DNA of 64,000 nt, taken from NCBI GenBank assembly GCA_028871195.1, contig JAGWNT010000007.1, positions 1-64,000 on the forward strand. Reading direction: 5' to 3'. Every line of letters begins with the position of its first letter. The stretch's first letter is position 1. A program made the translations under genes and the position numbers. Shown here piece by piece: positions 49,632 through 58,501 of this stretch. The notes beneath the pieces were generated by a model that had not been told where the DNA came from, made no database searches, and saw only the letters and a program-made list of their open reading frames with translations. This DNA comes from REEB85 sp018971455 (GTDB taxonomy: Bacteria > Pseudomonadota > Alphaproteobacteria > Acetobacterales > Acetobacteraceae).

Positions 49632-51884
49632 TCAACCCAGCAATCCGCGCTCAAAGCCGCCCTGGAACCCCTTCGGTGCCGCCCCGCCGCCGCCCGCCAG
49701 CAGCGCCCGCAAGGCGGCTGCCACCTGCGGCGCGATCCGGCCGACACCGTTCGGCCCGGAGGGATGCAGCGCCAGGCTGTCCGCCCCGTAGGCGGTGTTG
49801 AAGAAGCCCGTGGTGTCGATGTAGTGGCAGGCGGCCGGCGCGCTGCACGCCGCGATCGCCGCTTGCAGATTGGCCGCCTGGTTGCCGTTGAACGGCCGCA
49901 GCACCGCGAGCGCGGCGGCCGGGCAGGCAGCGATCACGCCGTTCAGCACCGCGGTCATCGCCGCCACCGTGTTGGCCGTGCCGTCATTGGTGCCGATGTT
50001 GAACACCACCAGATCGGGCGCCGGCGTGAACCCGCGCGCCACCCCGCTCATGATGCTGGCATAGCTCGTCGGCAGCGCCGGCACGTTGCCCGAACCCGCC
50101 ACCGAGATGCCGGTGGCGCCGAACCCCACCACGCCCACCTCGGCGCCGAGCAGCGCGCCCAGCCGCCACGCCCAGCCCAGCGCCGCGTCGTTGCGGTCGG
50201 TATCGTTGGCGGCACTCTCGCCCAGCGTGCGCACCCCCTCGGTGATGCTGTCGCCATAGACCAGCACATGCAGGGGCGCTGCCAGCGGCGCCAGCACCAC
50301 CGCCCCGGCATCGAGCGTGAGCCCGGTGAACACCACCGCCGTGTTGCTCGGCGCGTTCCAGCGGTTCTGCGTCTCGGTGGTCGATTTCACCACCACTTCC
50401 AGCAGGTGATAGGGCACGTTCGCATTGCTCAGGGTCGCCGCCGGGATGGCGCAGGCGATCGAGGTCGCCACCGCCGCCTGGGTCCACGCCCCGTCATCGA
50501 TGCGCCACCAGATTTGCGACAGCGGCGCAAGATTGGCGGCCACGTTGAAGCCGAGCGTGCAGCTCGTCCCGGTGAACAGCACCCGCAGATAGGCGCCGGC
50601 ATTGATGGTGCTGGCGGCCGACGGGCCGACATTCCAGTTATAGGGCGAGTAGAGGATGGCCGCGTTGCCGGGCGCCACCGTCGTCGCCGTGGTGGTGGTG
50701 AAGCTGCCCGAGGTGGCGATGACGCTGGTGGCATTGGCCTCCTGCACGCTGATCGTGTGCGTGCCGGCGGCCGGCACCGTGGCAGTGAAGCTCCAGGTGC
50801 CACCGCTGATGACCGGGCTCGCCGCCGCGGCATAGCCGGCGCTGTCGAACTCGAAATTGAGCCCGGTCGGCGCGGCGCCGCCATAGGTACCGCTGATCGT
50901 CATCGTGGCACCCACGGTCTGGATGCCCGGCGTCGTCACGCTGATCGACGGTCCGGCGACGCCCACGATGAACGCGCTCGAGGCCGCCTGCGAGGTGGTG
51001 GTGGTGTGGTCGCGCACGGTGGCCCAGCTCGGCCCCGCCGCCGGCGCGCTCGCCGTGCCGGACCAGGTGCCGCCGGCGCCGCCGGCCACGGTGGCGAACC
51101 CGGTGAGCGCCACCCAGGCCGGGGCGATCGACCCGAACCCGACATCCATGGCCGTCGGGGCGGTGCCGGTGTAGGTGCCGGTCAGCGTGAAGCTGGCGCC
51201 GGCCGCCGGTGCCGTGGCGGGCGCATCCACCGTCACCTGGCTGGCATAGCCGTTGCCGACCACGAAATCGCTGATCGAGACCGCGGCCGCCGCCGAGGTG
51301 CCCTCCTCGTTGTAGAGGCCGACATAGCCGGCCGCCGTCACCGAGCTGTCGGTCTGCGAGAAGCCCCACACATCCGGCTCGGCGCTGCCCTGCGACCACG
51401 CCTTGCACTCGATGGTGGTGCCGACCACGCGGGCGCGCAGATACCAGGGGGCGGTGCCGGAGGCGAGCGTCACGTTGGTGGTGAAGCCGCCGAGATCAGT
51501 ATAGGTGCTCGCGTTGCGCTTGAAGATGATGAGGTTGACGGTGGTGGCGTTGCCGGTCTGCTGGGCGAGCACGAGGTAGGCGTTGTTGTACGCCGCATCG
51601 GCCCGCAGCACGATGCCGCACCCATTGCCGGTGCCGGTGCCGCTATAGGTGTTCTTCTGGCACAGGATCACATCGGCATCGGCGATCGCGGCGATGCCGG
51701 TCAGCAGCGCGATCTGCCCGTCAGTGGCCGTGGTGTCGCCGAAGCTGTGGCTGTGGCCATTCACCAGGTTGGTGGTGCCGACCCGCCAAGTGCCGGAGAT
51801 CGCCGCCCAGTCCGTCGCGATCGCGCCGGTCGCCAGCGCGTCGAAGCCGATAGTGGCGTCGTTGGAAGTGTAGAGGATCGTCAT
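49632..51884 (-). CDS. SGNH/GDSL-hydrolase tail fibre or spike
   Basis: 750 aa. Residues 1-200 are beta-rich and Thr/Gly/Asn-rich; 210-400 contain two Ig-like modules (each with a TLTGTYTGTAPT/TISGTYGGAAPT motif). A jelly-roll-like domain follows at about 420-530, and the C-terminal SGNH esterase has Ser546 in VYGDSITEG, Asn633 in NIGTND and His707 in DSLALHPSG. The catalytic set is complete. The domain layout resembles acetylxylan-esterase-type CE2 proteins, so removal of acetyl groups from host surface sugars is likely. It follows a 100-aa gene by 4 bases. Confidence 0.8.
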   Translation of the reverse strand: MTILYTSNDATIGFDALATGAIATDWAAISGTWRVGTTNLVNGHSHSFGDTTATDGQIALLTGIAAIADADVILCQKNTYSGTGTGNGCGIVLRADAAYNNAYLVLAQQTGNATTVNLIIFKRNASTYTDLGGFTTNVTLASGTAPWYLRARVVGTTIECKAWSQGSAEPDVWGFSQTDSSVTAAGYVGLYNEEGTSAAAAVSISDFVVGNGYASQVTVDAPATAPAAGASFTLTGTYTGTAPTAMDVGFGSIAPAWVALTGFATVAGGAGGTWSGTASAPAAGPSWATVRDHTTTTSQAASSAFIVGVAGPSISVTTPGIQTVGATMTISGTYGGAAPTGLNFEFDSAGYAAAASPVISGGTWSFTATVPAAGTHTISVQEANATSVIATSGSFTTTTATTVAPGNAAILYSPYNWNVGPSAASTINAGAYLRVLFTGTSCTLGFNVAANLAPLSQIWWRIDDGAWTQAAVATSIACAIPAATLSNANVPYHLLEVVVKSTTETQNRWNAPSNTAVVFTGLTLDAGAVVLAPLAAPLHVLVYGDSITEGVRTLGESAANDTDRNDAALGWAWRLGALLGAEVGVVGFGATGISVAGSGNVPALPTSYASIMSGVARGFTPAPDLVVFNIGTNDGTANTVAAMTAVLNGVIAACPAAALAVLRPFNGNQAANLQAAIAACSAPAACHYIDTTGFFNTAYGADSLALHPSGPNGVGRIAPQVAAALRALLAGGGGAAPKGFQGGFERGLLG

Positions 51885-51888
51885 CGGC

Positions 51889-52191
51889 TCAGAACCAGCG
51901 GAACAGCGGGCTGCCGGCGGTGGCGGTGACGTAGATCATCGCCCCGCCCGCCAGCGCCTCGTCCCAGTTCGCCCCGGTGGCCGCCTGGGAGGCGGTGAAG
52001 ACGGCCGCCGGCGCGGCCGCCGGCGCGCTGGTGGCGATGGTGAAGCTGACGCTGGCGCCGGAGGGCAGATAGAGCCGCGCGCCCACCGCGCCGGCCGGCA
52101 TGACGCCGAGTGGGGTACCGTTGGTCGACCCAGCCGGCACCGCGGTGAGCGCGCCGATGCCGGTCGAGGGGTTGTTGGCCAGGATGGTCAT
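51889..52191 (-). CDS. Small hypothetical fibre-associated protein
   Basis: 100 aa, beta-rich, Ala/Thr/Gly-rich, no signal peptide. It opens MTILANNPSTGIGALTAVPAG, sharing its first four residues with the following SGNH protein. No family recognised. Being wedged between a tailspike and the SGNH fibre (gaps of 10 and 4 bases) suggests a structural connector or decoration role. Confidence 0.5.
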   Translation of the reverse strand: MTILANNPSTGIGALTAVPAGSTNGTPLGVMPAGAVGARLYLPSGASVSFTIATSAPAAAPAAVFTASQAATGANWDEALAGGAMIYVTATAGSPLFRWF

Positions 52192-52201
52192 GTCAACGCT
52201 C

Positions 52202-55036
52202 CTACAGAAGCAACCAGGTGGCCAGCGGGGCCGACCAGTCGAGCGTGACGCTCTCCTTGATCGTGCTGGAGTTCATGTTGATGACGGTGCCAGCCACCCC
52301 GTCGATCGTCGCGGTGAGCGAGACGGTCCCGGCACCGAACCGCTTGACGATCAGCTCGTGGCCATCCGTTCCTCCCGCGCCGAGAGTCATCGCGACCGCG
52401 GTCGCGGAGCTCACCAGCGCAACCGTGTCACTCGCCGCGATGGCGCCAGACGCGACATAGGTGGTCGAGACCGCGAGCGAGCCGGCCCCCGGAGCCGCCC
52501 CGTAAACCGCCGCCCAGTCCACATTCGCCACATGCGACGCGCCCGTCGTCAGCCGCTGCCACCCCAGCAGAACCTGGCCGGCCACCTCCAGGGGTGGGCT
52601 CGCGGCCACGAAATGTCCGGCGACATAGGTGCCCGATGTCGGCTGTGCCGCGCTCGTCGCGAGGGTGAGCGAGGCAATGTGCCCGAAGCTGGCGTTTGTC
52701 GGGTCGCAGACCTCGATCACGTGGGTGAAATCCGCCCCCGCACCAGGGATCGTCCCGACGCCCTGGTTGGCCGCGCTGTAACCGACCGCCACCGGCGCGC
52801 AATGCACAACATTGCGACGCAGCACATTCATCACCGTCCCCGCCTGGACGACCGGCACCGCGGCGTTGCGGAAGTGATTCCCCTCGACATATGCGCCGCT
52901 CAGCCAGGCCAGATAAAGCGGACAATTGCCGACCCCCGTAGTCAGCCACGATCCATTCGGGCCACGGCCGGTGGATCGGAAAAACGGATCGGCGTCAAAA
53001 TCGTTGTCGCGTATGACGATGCGCTGGTTCGACACCGTCGAGGTCGGCCAGAAAATTCCGAACTGCCCAAAATCCGCGATGCGGTTCCCGCTGATCTCCA
53101 CGCCGTCGTAATCCATATCGGCAACCGCGTAGTCGAATTCGATGCCGTTTGCCCCGGTCGTCTGGATGATGTTGCCCGCAATCCTGCTGTTGCGCAGCGC
53201 CCCGATCACATGAATGCCCGGCTTGTTCAGCATCGCCTCGCTGATCGGTCCGTCATAGACGCCATTCACGCCGACCTGAAGGCCCGCGCCATACCCCCAC
53301 TGGCTCCAGTTCGCCACCGCCGGCAGCGTTCGCACCAGCGTGTTGCCCTCGACGCGCAGCCAATACCCGCCCGGCGAGGCCGTCATCCCCGTCACGCTGT
53401 GCGTGCCATCCGTGTTGGTCTGGCCGTTCGCGTAAAAATTGCCGGCGGCGGTCCCATATAGCGGCGCCACCGCCCCACTTCCGGTCGCCGGCCAACCAGG
53501 TGCCGCCGCACCCGAGCCCGCCTGCCGCGACGAACCGCCCACCCAGATGTAATAGGCAACCGTCGAACCGGCTATGAAGCCGGACGAGTCGATCATATCC
53601 TCGATCACATTGTTGCTGATCTGGACACCAAAATTCGGCGTGTTCCCCTGATGGAAATATGCGTCGAACCCGACATTCACACCCGCCGACCGGCATCTCC
53701 GTATCACGTTCCCGGTGATCGTCACCGACTTCGCCCCAAGGACATGAATACCCGGGCCGTCGGTGATCAGGTTGTTGGAAATGACCAATCCGGACCGCAA
53801 GGGCGCGGCCGTCGCGTCATTCGTATGCGCCGAAATCGAATCATCGCCCGACATCGAGATCTGATTATCGGTGATGACGGCGTCAGACACATCCCACACC
53901 GCGATCGAATCCGAGTTGCTGCGCTGGACGCGGCAACCTCGAACCAGGACGTCGGCGCCATTGAACAGCCCCAACGACATCCCCCGGCTGTCGAGGCACT
54001 CGCAATCCTGAACACTGATATTTGTGATCGTGTTCAGATTGACGAGGAATGCCCCCGAAGTCACATTTTGTCCCGATTGCCCGCGTATCCCCTGGAGCGT
54101 GAGCCCGGTCAGATGGGCGTCACTCAGCGCCGGGAAAACTCCGGGCGCCGTCGCATTCGAGATTGCGCTGTTGGACCCGTTCGTTCCTCCGGTGCCGGCA
54201 CTGTCATCGGCAATCAGAACGGTCTTCCCGCGCCCGGTGCCACGCAGCACCACGCCTGATTTCAGCACGATGTTCGCCGTCGACAAATCAAGCCGGTAAC
54301 GCCCGGCGGGCAGATACACCTCGCCCCCCATGGGCATGGCCGCGGCCGCCGCAATCGCCGCATTGATGGCAACACCCGCCGCCGTCACGCCGTCCCCCAA
54401 CGCCCCGAAATCCAGCACGTTCACACGATCGGCCGCGCGCGCTGCCAGACTGCGGCCGCTGCCACCCGCACGTGTCACCAGGGCACCGGATGCATCCAGA
54501 CCCGTCACATCGCCGGCCGCGAGGGCCGCTCCCCCGATAACCTGCCCCTTGGCGTTCACTGTCACCTTGGGAAAACTGCCAGGCGCGGTAATCGCCGGCA
54601 GCACCGCCGCAACGATTCCGGGCGCCGACGGTGTCCCGATTACGTCACCGGTGATCGTCACGCCGGTCATCTGCGTCGTATGCGCCTGCACAAAGGCCGT
54701 TGTGGCCAGCGCATTGCTCGCATCCCCGGCCGGGGGTGTTGGTGCCGTCGGCGTACCGGTGAAGGCCGGCGAGGCAATCGCGGCAATCTGCGTTGTATTG
54801 GCAACAAGCGCTCCGGCGGCAATCGTCAGCCCCGCCCCAACAGCGACCGGCTCCGGCCCTCCCGGCCCGACACTCACCCTTCCGAGCAGGGTGCCGCTCG
54901 CCAACGTCATCGCCGGCTGCGTCGATGCCAACAGAGTTTGCACCGTTGCGATTTCGGTGGTGCCATTCTGTGAAATCGGAACTTCATCGGTCGGATAGAC
55001 AATACTAGCCAGCGGCAATTGCTGCAGCGTGGGCAT
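52202..55036 (-). CDS. Beta-helix tailspike 1
   Basis: 944 aa from the ATG at 55036 (GGGAGAA upstream). The N-terminal adaptor (about 1-95) with TDEVPISQNGTTEIATVQ is related to that of tailspike 2. A fibre linker with FTGTPTAPTPPAGDASNALA and TTAFVQA follows, then a pectate-lyase-3-like opening (RVNVLDFGALGDGVT, about 205-220), a long right-handed parallel beta-helix rich in isolated Asn/Asp turns (about 220-780), and a C-terminal domain ending TLDWSAPLATWLLL. Likely binds and may cleave a surface polysaccharide. Confidence 0.8.
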   Translation of the reverse strand: MPTLQQLPLASIVYPTDEVPISQNGTTEIATVQTLLASTQPAMTLASGTLLGRVSVGPGGPEPVAVGAGLTIAAGALVANTTQIAAIASPAFTGTPTAPTPPAGDASNALATTAFVQAHTTQMTGVTITGDVIGTPSAPGIVAAVLPAITAPGSFPKVTVNAKGQVIGGAALAAGDVTGLDASGALVTRAGGSGRSLAARAADRVNVLDFGALGDGVTAAGVAINAAIAAAAAMPMGGEVYLPAGRYRLDLSTANIVLKSGVVLRGTGRGKTVLIADDSAGTGGTNGSNSAISNATAPGVFPALSDAHLTGLTLQGIRGQSGQNVTSGAFLVNLNTITNISVQDCECLDSRGMSLGLFNGADVLVRGCRVQRSNSDSIAVWDVSDAVITDNQISMSGDDSISAHTNDATAAPLRSGLVISNNLITDGPGIHVLGAKSVTITGNVIRRCRSAGVNVGFDAYFHQGNTPNFGVQISNNVIEDMIDSSGFIAGSTVAYYIWVGGSSRQAGSGAAAPGWPATGSGAVAPLYGTAAGNFYANGQTNTDGTHSVTGMTASPGGYWLRVEGNTLVRTLPAVANWSQWGYGAGLQVGVNGVYDGPISEAMLNKPGIHVIGALRNSRIAGNIIQTTGANGIEFDYAVADMDYDGVEISGNRIADFGQFGIFWPTSTVSNQRIVIRDNDFDADPFFRSTGRGPNGSWLTTGVGNCPLYLAWLSGAYVEGNHFRNAAVPVVQAGTVMNVLRRNVVHCAPVAVGYSAANQGVGTIPGAGADFTHVIEVCDPTNASFGHIASLTLATSAAQPTSGTYVAGHFVAASPPLEVAGQVLLGWQRLTTGASHVANVDWAAVYGAAPGAGSLAVSTTYVASGAIAASDTVALVSSATAVAMTLGAGGTDGHELIVKRFGAGTVSLTATIDGVAGTVINMNSSTIKESVTLDWSAPLATWLLL

Positions 55037-55174
55037 GCCTGGTTCTCCCTGGCGCCGAACCGGCACCTGGCTACAGTCGATGCATCAATGAAAACGCAAT
55101 CGCGGTCGCGCGGCGCGCTCAAGTCAAAGCGGCCATCCTACGCAATTTTCGAGCCGTCTCATTTGCCGGTGCCG
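55037..55174 (-). other. Unusual gap inside the fibre block
   Basis: A 138-base gap between two tailspike genes where all neighbouring gaps are under 60 bases. On the minus strand it contains a TTGACT hexamer (55127-55122), but the 17-base-spaced -10 is poor. A separate promoter or a scar of gene insertion are both possible. Confidence 0.25.
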
Positions 55175-57727
55175 TCAGGCCACGGCAAACCATCCGGTAT
55201 TGCCCGTGCCGCTCCGCTTCACCCACCACGTCGCGCCCGCGCCGCCATCAAGATTGCGATAATCCGATCCGGCCGGTGCAACCAGCACCCCCTCCGGAGA
55301 CCCCCTCCCCACGCTGGACAGGCAACCCGTCGCCTCGCTGTCGCTCAGCAAGCGCACATGCCCCGTTCCCGCCGGATGCAACGCCACATCGCCACTTCCA
55401 GCGCTGCGCAGGATCGCTCCACCCAGACCATCCGCGCCAAGATAATCGAACGGCGCGAAATACCCGGCCCGCCAGCTTCCCCAGCTCGCCGTCCACTCGA
55501 TGTCTGAATTCGCCGGCACGTCGATGTCGCTAAGCGTCCAATTCTCCTGCAGCGGTTGCGACGCCGCCCGGTAGAACCGCACCGCCGCATTGCACCGCAC
55601 CTTCAATCGCCGCTCCTCCGGCAACGGTGGTCCGGCGTAGGCGGCCGCCGACGCACCGGCTCCATCACCAGTGATCGTCACCGGCACCGAACCGCCGATC
55701 GGACCATAACCAGTCCCGGACGTCACAACCACAATGCCGACAAGCGCCCCTTTGCTGATGACCGCATTGGCCGTCGCCCCGCTCCCGGCGCCGCCAACCG
55801 TCACGCTGGCATGCGTATAGCCGGCGCCGCCCGCCGTCACCTTAATGAAGCTGATCTGCCCGAGGCTTTGCGCCTGATAGCTCGACAGCATTGCCTGCAC
55901 ACCGGCAGGCGCGGCAGTCACCATGATACTGTCGGCGATGTCCGGAAAGACGACGCTCTGCAAGCCGTCTAACACAACGGTGTTGCAGATGAAGCGCGCG
56001 GTGAAATTGAACCGGTTTGCCTCAACCAGGATTGTATCGGTATTGGCCGCCAGACATGCCGAGGCCGCGACGCTGCCGACAAAATTATTTGCCGACACCA
56101 GCACGTTCTGAGGTCCGTCCCTCAGAACGATGCCGCCCGACCCCGCCACCGTCATGCTGATCCAGTTTCCAGTGATTGCCAGATTTGTGCAGGAAACACC
56201 GAAATTCTCACCATGGATATCGGTCTCGACGTTATTGACGCTGACCGCCCACGACGTGCAATCATGAACCGCGTTGCCGATCACGCGAACATTCGTCCCG
56301 CCACCGCAATTGATGCCGTTGACCGCACCGGTCACATGATTCTCCGCCACATCCGCATTGATCGATCCGCCACAGTCGATGCCGAACGCCGCTGGACCCG
56401 TGATCATATTCCCCGCAACTCGAGACCACGCCAAATTGGCAAGAATCGCCGCTCCGCCGTTGGTGGCGGCGCCGTTGTTGCTCAACAGGTTGCCCTGCAT
56501 AACCAAGTTCGATCCCGACGCCGCAATGCCATAGACGGAGTTGTCGTGGCACACATTGCCTTTCACCAGAATCAAAATGGCGTCAGGATTGGCATTTCCC
56601 CATACGGGCGGCTGACCGTTTGTCACATTGTAATTGCCGACCGAAATCCCTCGAACATTGTTCCAACATTGATTATCAACAATCTGTACAAGATGAACTT
56701 TTTGCTTGAACGTGATGTCGTTGAAATCCGCGACAATCCCATACTGTCCGTTGTCATGAGCCCGACACTCACTGACCAGCACACCCGCGCACGCCTGAAT
56801 CCACAGGCCATGCACTGAATTGCCGTAGAACTCGCAATCCCGCACGACATGGCGGCAATTCGCGGGATCACTTGCCTGAATCACCAGGCCGCTGCCCAAC
56901 GTCGCCCCTGCCGCATTCAGGAAGGCACAGCGATGAAAATCCGAGTCCAGGCAAACCGAGGTGACAAGCACGCCCCACGAGTCAAGGGCCACCGCCGCCT
57001 TGTTGGCGTCGAACACGATGCCGTCGGCCCGAAAGTGATCCGCCTGCACCGCGATCCAGGCACCATTTCCCGCCTGGGCACCTCGCCGCAGCACAGACAG
57101 CCCCGGTACACCCAGCAGCGTCGTGCCCGCACGAATAATCGTGAATTGGCCATTGACCACATAGGTTTTCGGACCGAGCCGAACCGGCTGGCCGGAGGCA
57201 ATTGCCGCCGCCAGCGCCGCACTGTCATCGCTCACCCCGTCACCCTTGGCGCCGAACGCCTCGATCGCGACGGCATCGCCCATCGCATCTGCAACCCGGC
57301 GCGCGACGGTGCCGCCGGTTGCCGATACCTCCAGGTTGGAAATATCAACGCCTGGAACGCCGGAAAGCCCGGTCATGAACTGCGCATAAGGCACGGCGAC
57401 GGTCCTGCCGCCCTGCCCAACCGGCAGCAGATCGCCGCCGCTCGGCGTCGCGCCGGCCGGAAGCGCGGTCACGGCGAATGGAGGTGGGTTGGCGGACAAC
57501 GTTCCCGCCGAAAGCACGAGGTTCCCGCCAAGTGTCAGCGCTTCGATATCGCCGGTCCCTGCCGTCCCACGCCCGAGCACCTGCCACTGGGCCAGCGCAA
57601 TCAGCGGCTGCATTCCGGCAACCAACTGGGCGCGGGATACCTTGACAGCAACGCCGCCCTGGCTGATCGGCAAGACATCGGTATCGGCCACCGCCAGCGC
57701 GGCGCCCAACTGGTCAATCGTCGGCAT
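55175..57727 (-). CDS. Beta-helix tailspike 2
   Basis: 850 aa. The N-terminal module with DTDVLPISQGGVAVKVSRAQL and a later VLGRGTAGTGDIE resembles that of tailspike 1. FGAKGDGVSDDSAALAAAIA (about 158-177) is the classic opening of pectate-lyase-like spikes, followed by many short beta-helix turns (NVCHDNSVYGIAAS and similar) to about 590. A Gly-rich segment GGAGYTHASVTVGGAGSGA near 645 and a beta-sandwich-like C-terminus end it. Probable surface-glycan binding and depolymerising protein. Confidence 0.8.
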   Translation of the reverse strand: MPTIDQLGAALAVADTDVLPISQGGVAVKVSRAQLVAGMQPLIALAQWQVLGRGTAGTGDIEALTLGGNLVLSAGTLSANPPPFAVTALPAGATPSGGDLLPVGQGGRTVAVPYAQFMTGLSGVPGVDISNLEVSATGGTVARRVADAMGDAVAIEAFGAKGDGVSDDSAALAAAIASGQPVRLGPKTYVVNGQFTIIRAGTTLLGVPGLSVLRRGAQAGNGAWIAVQADHFRADGIVFDANKAAVALDSWGVLVTSVCLDSDFHRCAFLNAAGATLGSGLVIQASDPANCRHVVRDCEFYGNSVHGLWIQACAGVLVSECRAHDNGQYGIVADFNDITFKQKVHLVQIVDNQCWNNVRGISVGNYNVTNGQPPVWGNANPDAILILVKGNVCHDNSVYGIAASGSNLVMQGNLLSNNGAATNGGAAILANLAWSRVAGNMITGPAAFGIDCGGSINADVAENHVTGAVNGINCGGGTNVRVIGNAVHDCTSWAVSVNNVETDIHGENFGVSCTNLAITGNWISMTVAGSGGIVLRDGPQNVLVSANNFVGSVAASACLAANTDTILVEANRFNFTARFICNTVVLDGLQSVVFPDIADSIMVTAAPAGVQAMLSSYQAQSLGQISFIKVTAGGAGYTHASVTVGGAGSGATANAVISKGALVGIVVVTSGTGYGPIGGSVPVTITGDGAGASAAAYAGPPLPEERRLKVRCNAAVRFYRAASQPLQENWTLSDIDVPANSDIEWTASWGSWRAGYFAPFDYLGADGLGGAILRSAGSGDVALHPAGTGHVRLLSDSEATGCLSSVGRGSPEGVLVAPAGSDYRNLDGGAGATWWVKRSGTGNTGWFAVA

Positions 57728-57733
57728 TCCGGA

Positions 57734-58222
57734 TCAGCCCCCCAGCAGGATCGGATTGCCGTTCTGGTCGGTAATGATGGCCCCCTGGGCTGTGGTGAGC
57801 GCAGTGGCAGGCGGCGCCGCCACCGTCAGGCTTTCTACTGGCAGCATGACGACACGCCCGATCGTCCGCCCGGCAAGAGTCACAGCCGTGACCCGCACCG
57901 CATAAACCGTGCCGGCCTGCCCCGCCGCACACCAGAGCACCGCGACCGCTCCATCCATCGCCACGCTGTTCACCACCAGATCGCCAGTGGCGTTTGGCGT
58001 CACCGCCACCGCAACGCTGCCAATCGCATCTCCGGCATTGCCTGCCAGCGCAGCGGACAGATCAAGCTCGTAGTCAAGGACATCAGACGGGTCCTTGGCG
58101 GGCCAGCTCGGCGGTGAATAGGGCAGCGGGACGCTACCCCGTGGCACCGGCACGAAACCATCAATCACGACCCGCCGCGCGCAGCCCGGCCGCCAGACAT
58201 GCGTCGAAAGACTGCCCGACAT
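57734..58222 (-). CDS. Phage fibre-tail adaptor-like protein
   Basis: 162 aa. The conserved-looking AKDPSDVLDYELDLSAALAG followed by beta-rich VVNSVAMDGAVAVLWCAAGQ fits the family annotated as fibre-tail adaptor proteins, which join tail fibres to the baseplate. GGAGG lies 7 bases before the ATG at 58222. Six bases separate it from tailspike 2, supporting a link function. Confidence 0.65.
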   Translation of the reverse strand: MSGSLSTHVWRPGCARRVVIDGFVPVPRGSVPLPYSPPSWPAKDPSDVLDYELDLSAALAGNAGDAIGSVAVAVTPNATGDLVVNSVAMDGAVAVLWCAAGQAGTVYAVRVTAVTLAGRTIGRVVMLPVESLTVAAPPATALTTAQGAIITDQNGNPILLGG

Positions 58223-58235
58223 TTCCGCCTCCTGA

Positions 58236-58499
58236 TCAGGGGTGAGACGACAGCGCGGCGATGCGCGCCGACAGCGTCGCCAGCTCGGCTTGCAACTCCG
58301 CCACCGTCGGAACGACCAGCGAGGCCGGCACAAGCGCCGGTGCCACGAAACCCGCCCCCTTCTCTACCCAACCCACCGCCACCGCGGTCCCGGTTACCTC
58401 CACCCAGCGCAGCGACGCATGAAACAGCCGCGTTATGTCGCCGTCCGTACTGAAAAGTTCAGCAATCCGCCCATCCGCAACCCGCGCATACTGCTTCAT
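58236..58499 (-). CDS. Small tail-fibre assembly-like protein (gpG position)
   Basis: 87 aa. MKQYARVADGRIAELFSTDG and LRWVEVTGTAVAVGW, followed by a C-terminal helix PTVAELQAELATLSARIAAL, match small proteins found after fibre genes in contractile-tailed phages. The ATG at 58499 has GGTGGAG upstream; a TTG at 58505 would overlap the fibre gene stop. Role as fibre chaperone or connector is inferred from position. Confidence 0.6.
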   Translation of the reverse strand: MKQYARVADGRIAELFSTDGDITRLFHASLRWVEVTGTAVAVGWVEKGAGFVAPALVPASLVVPTVAELQAELATLSARIAALSSHP

Positions 58500-58501
58500 G
58501 C

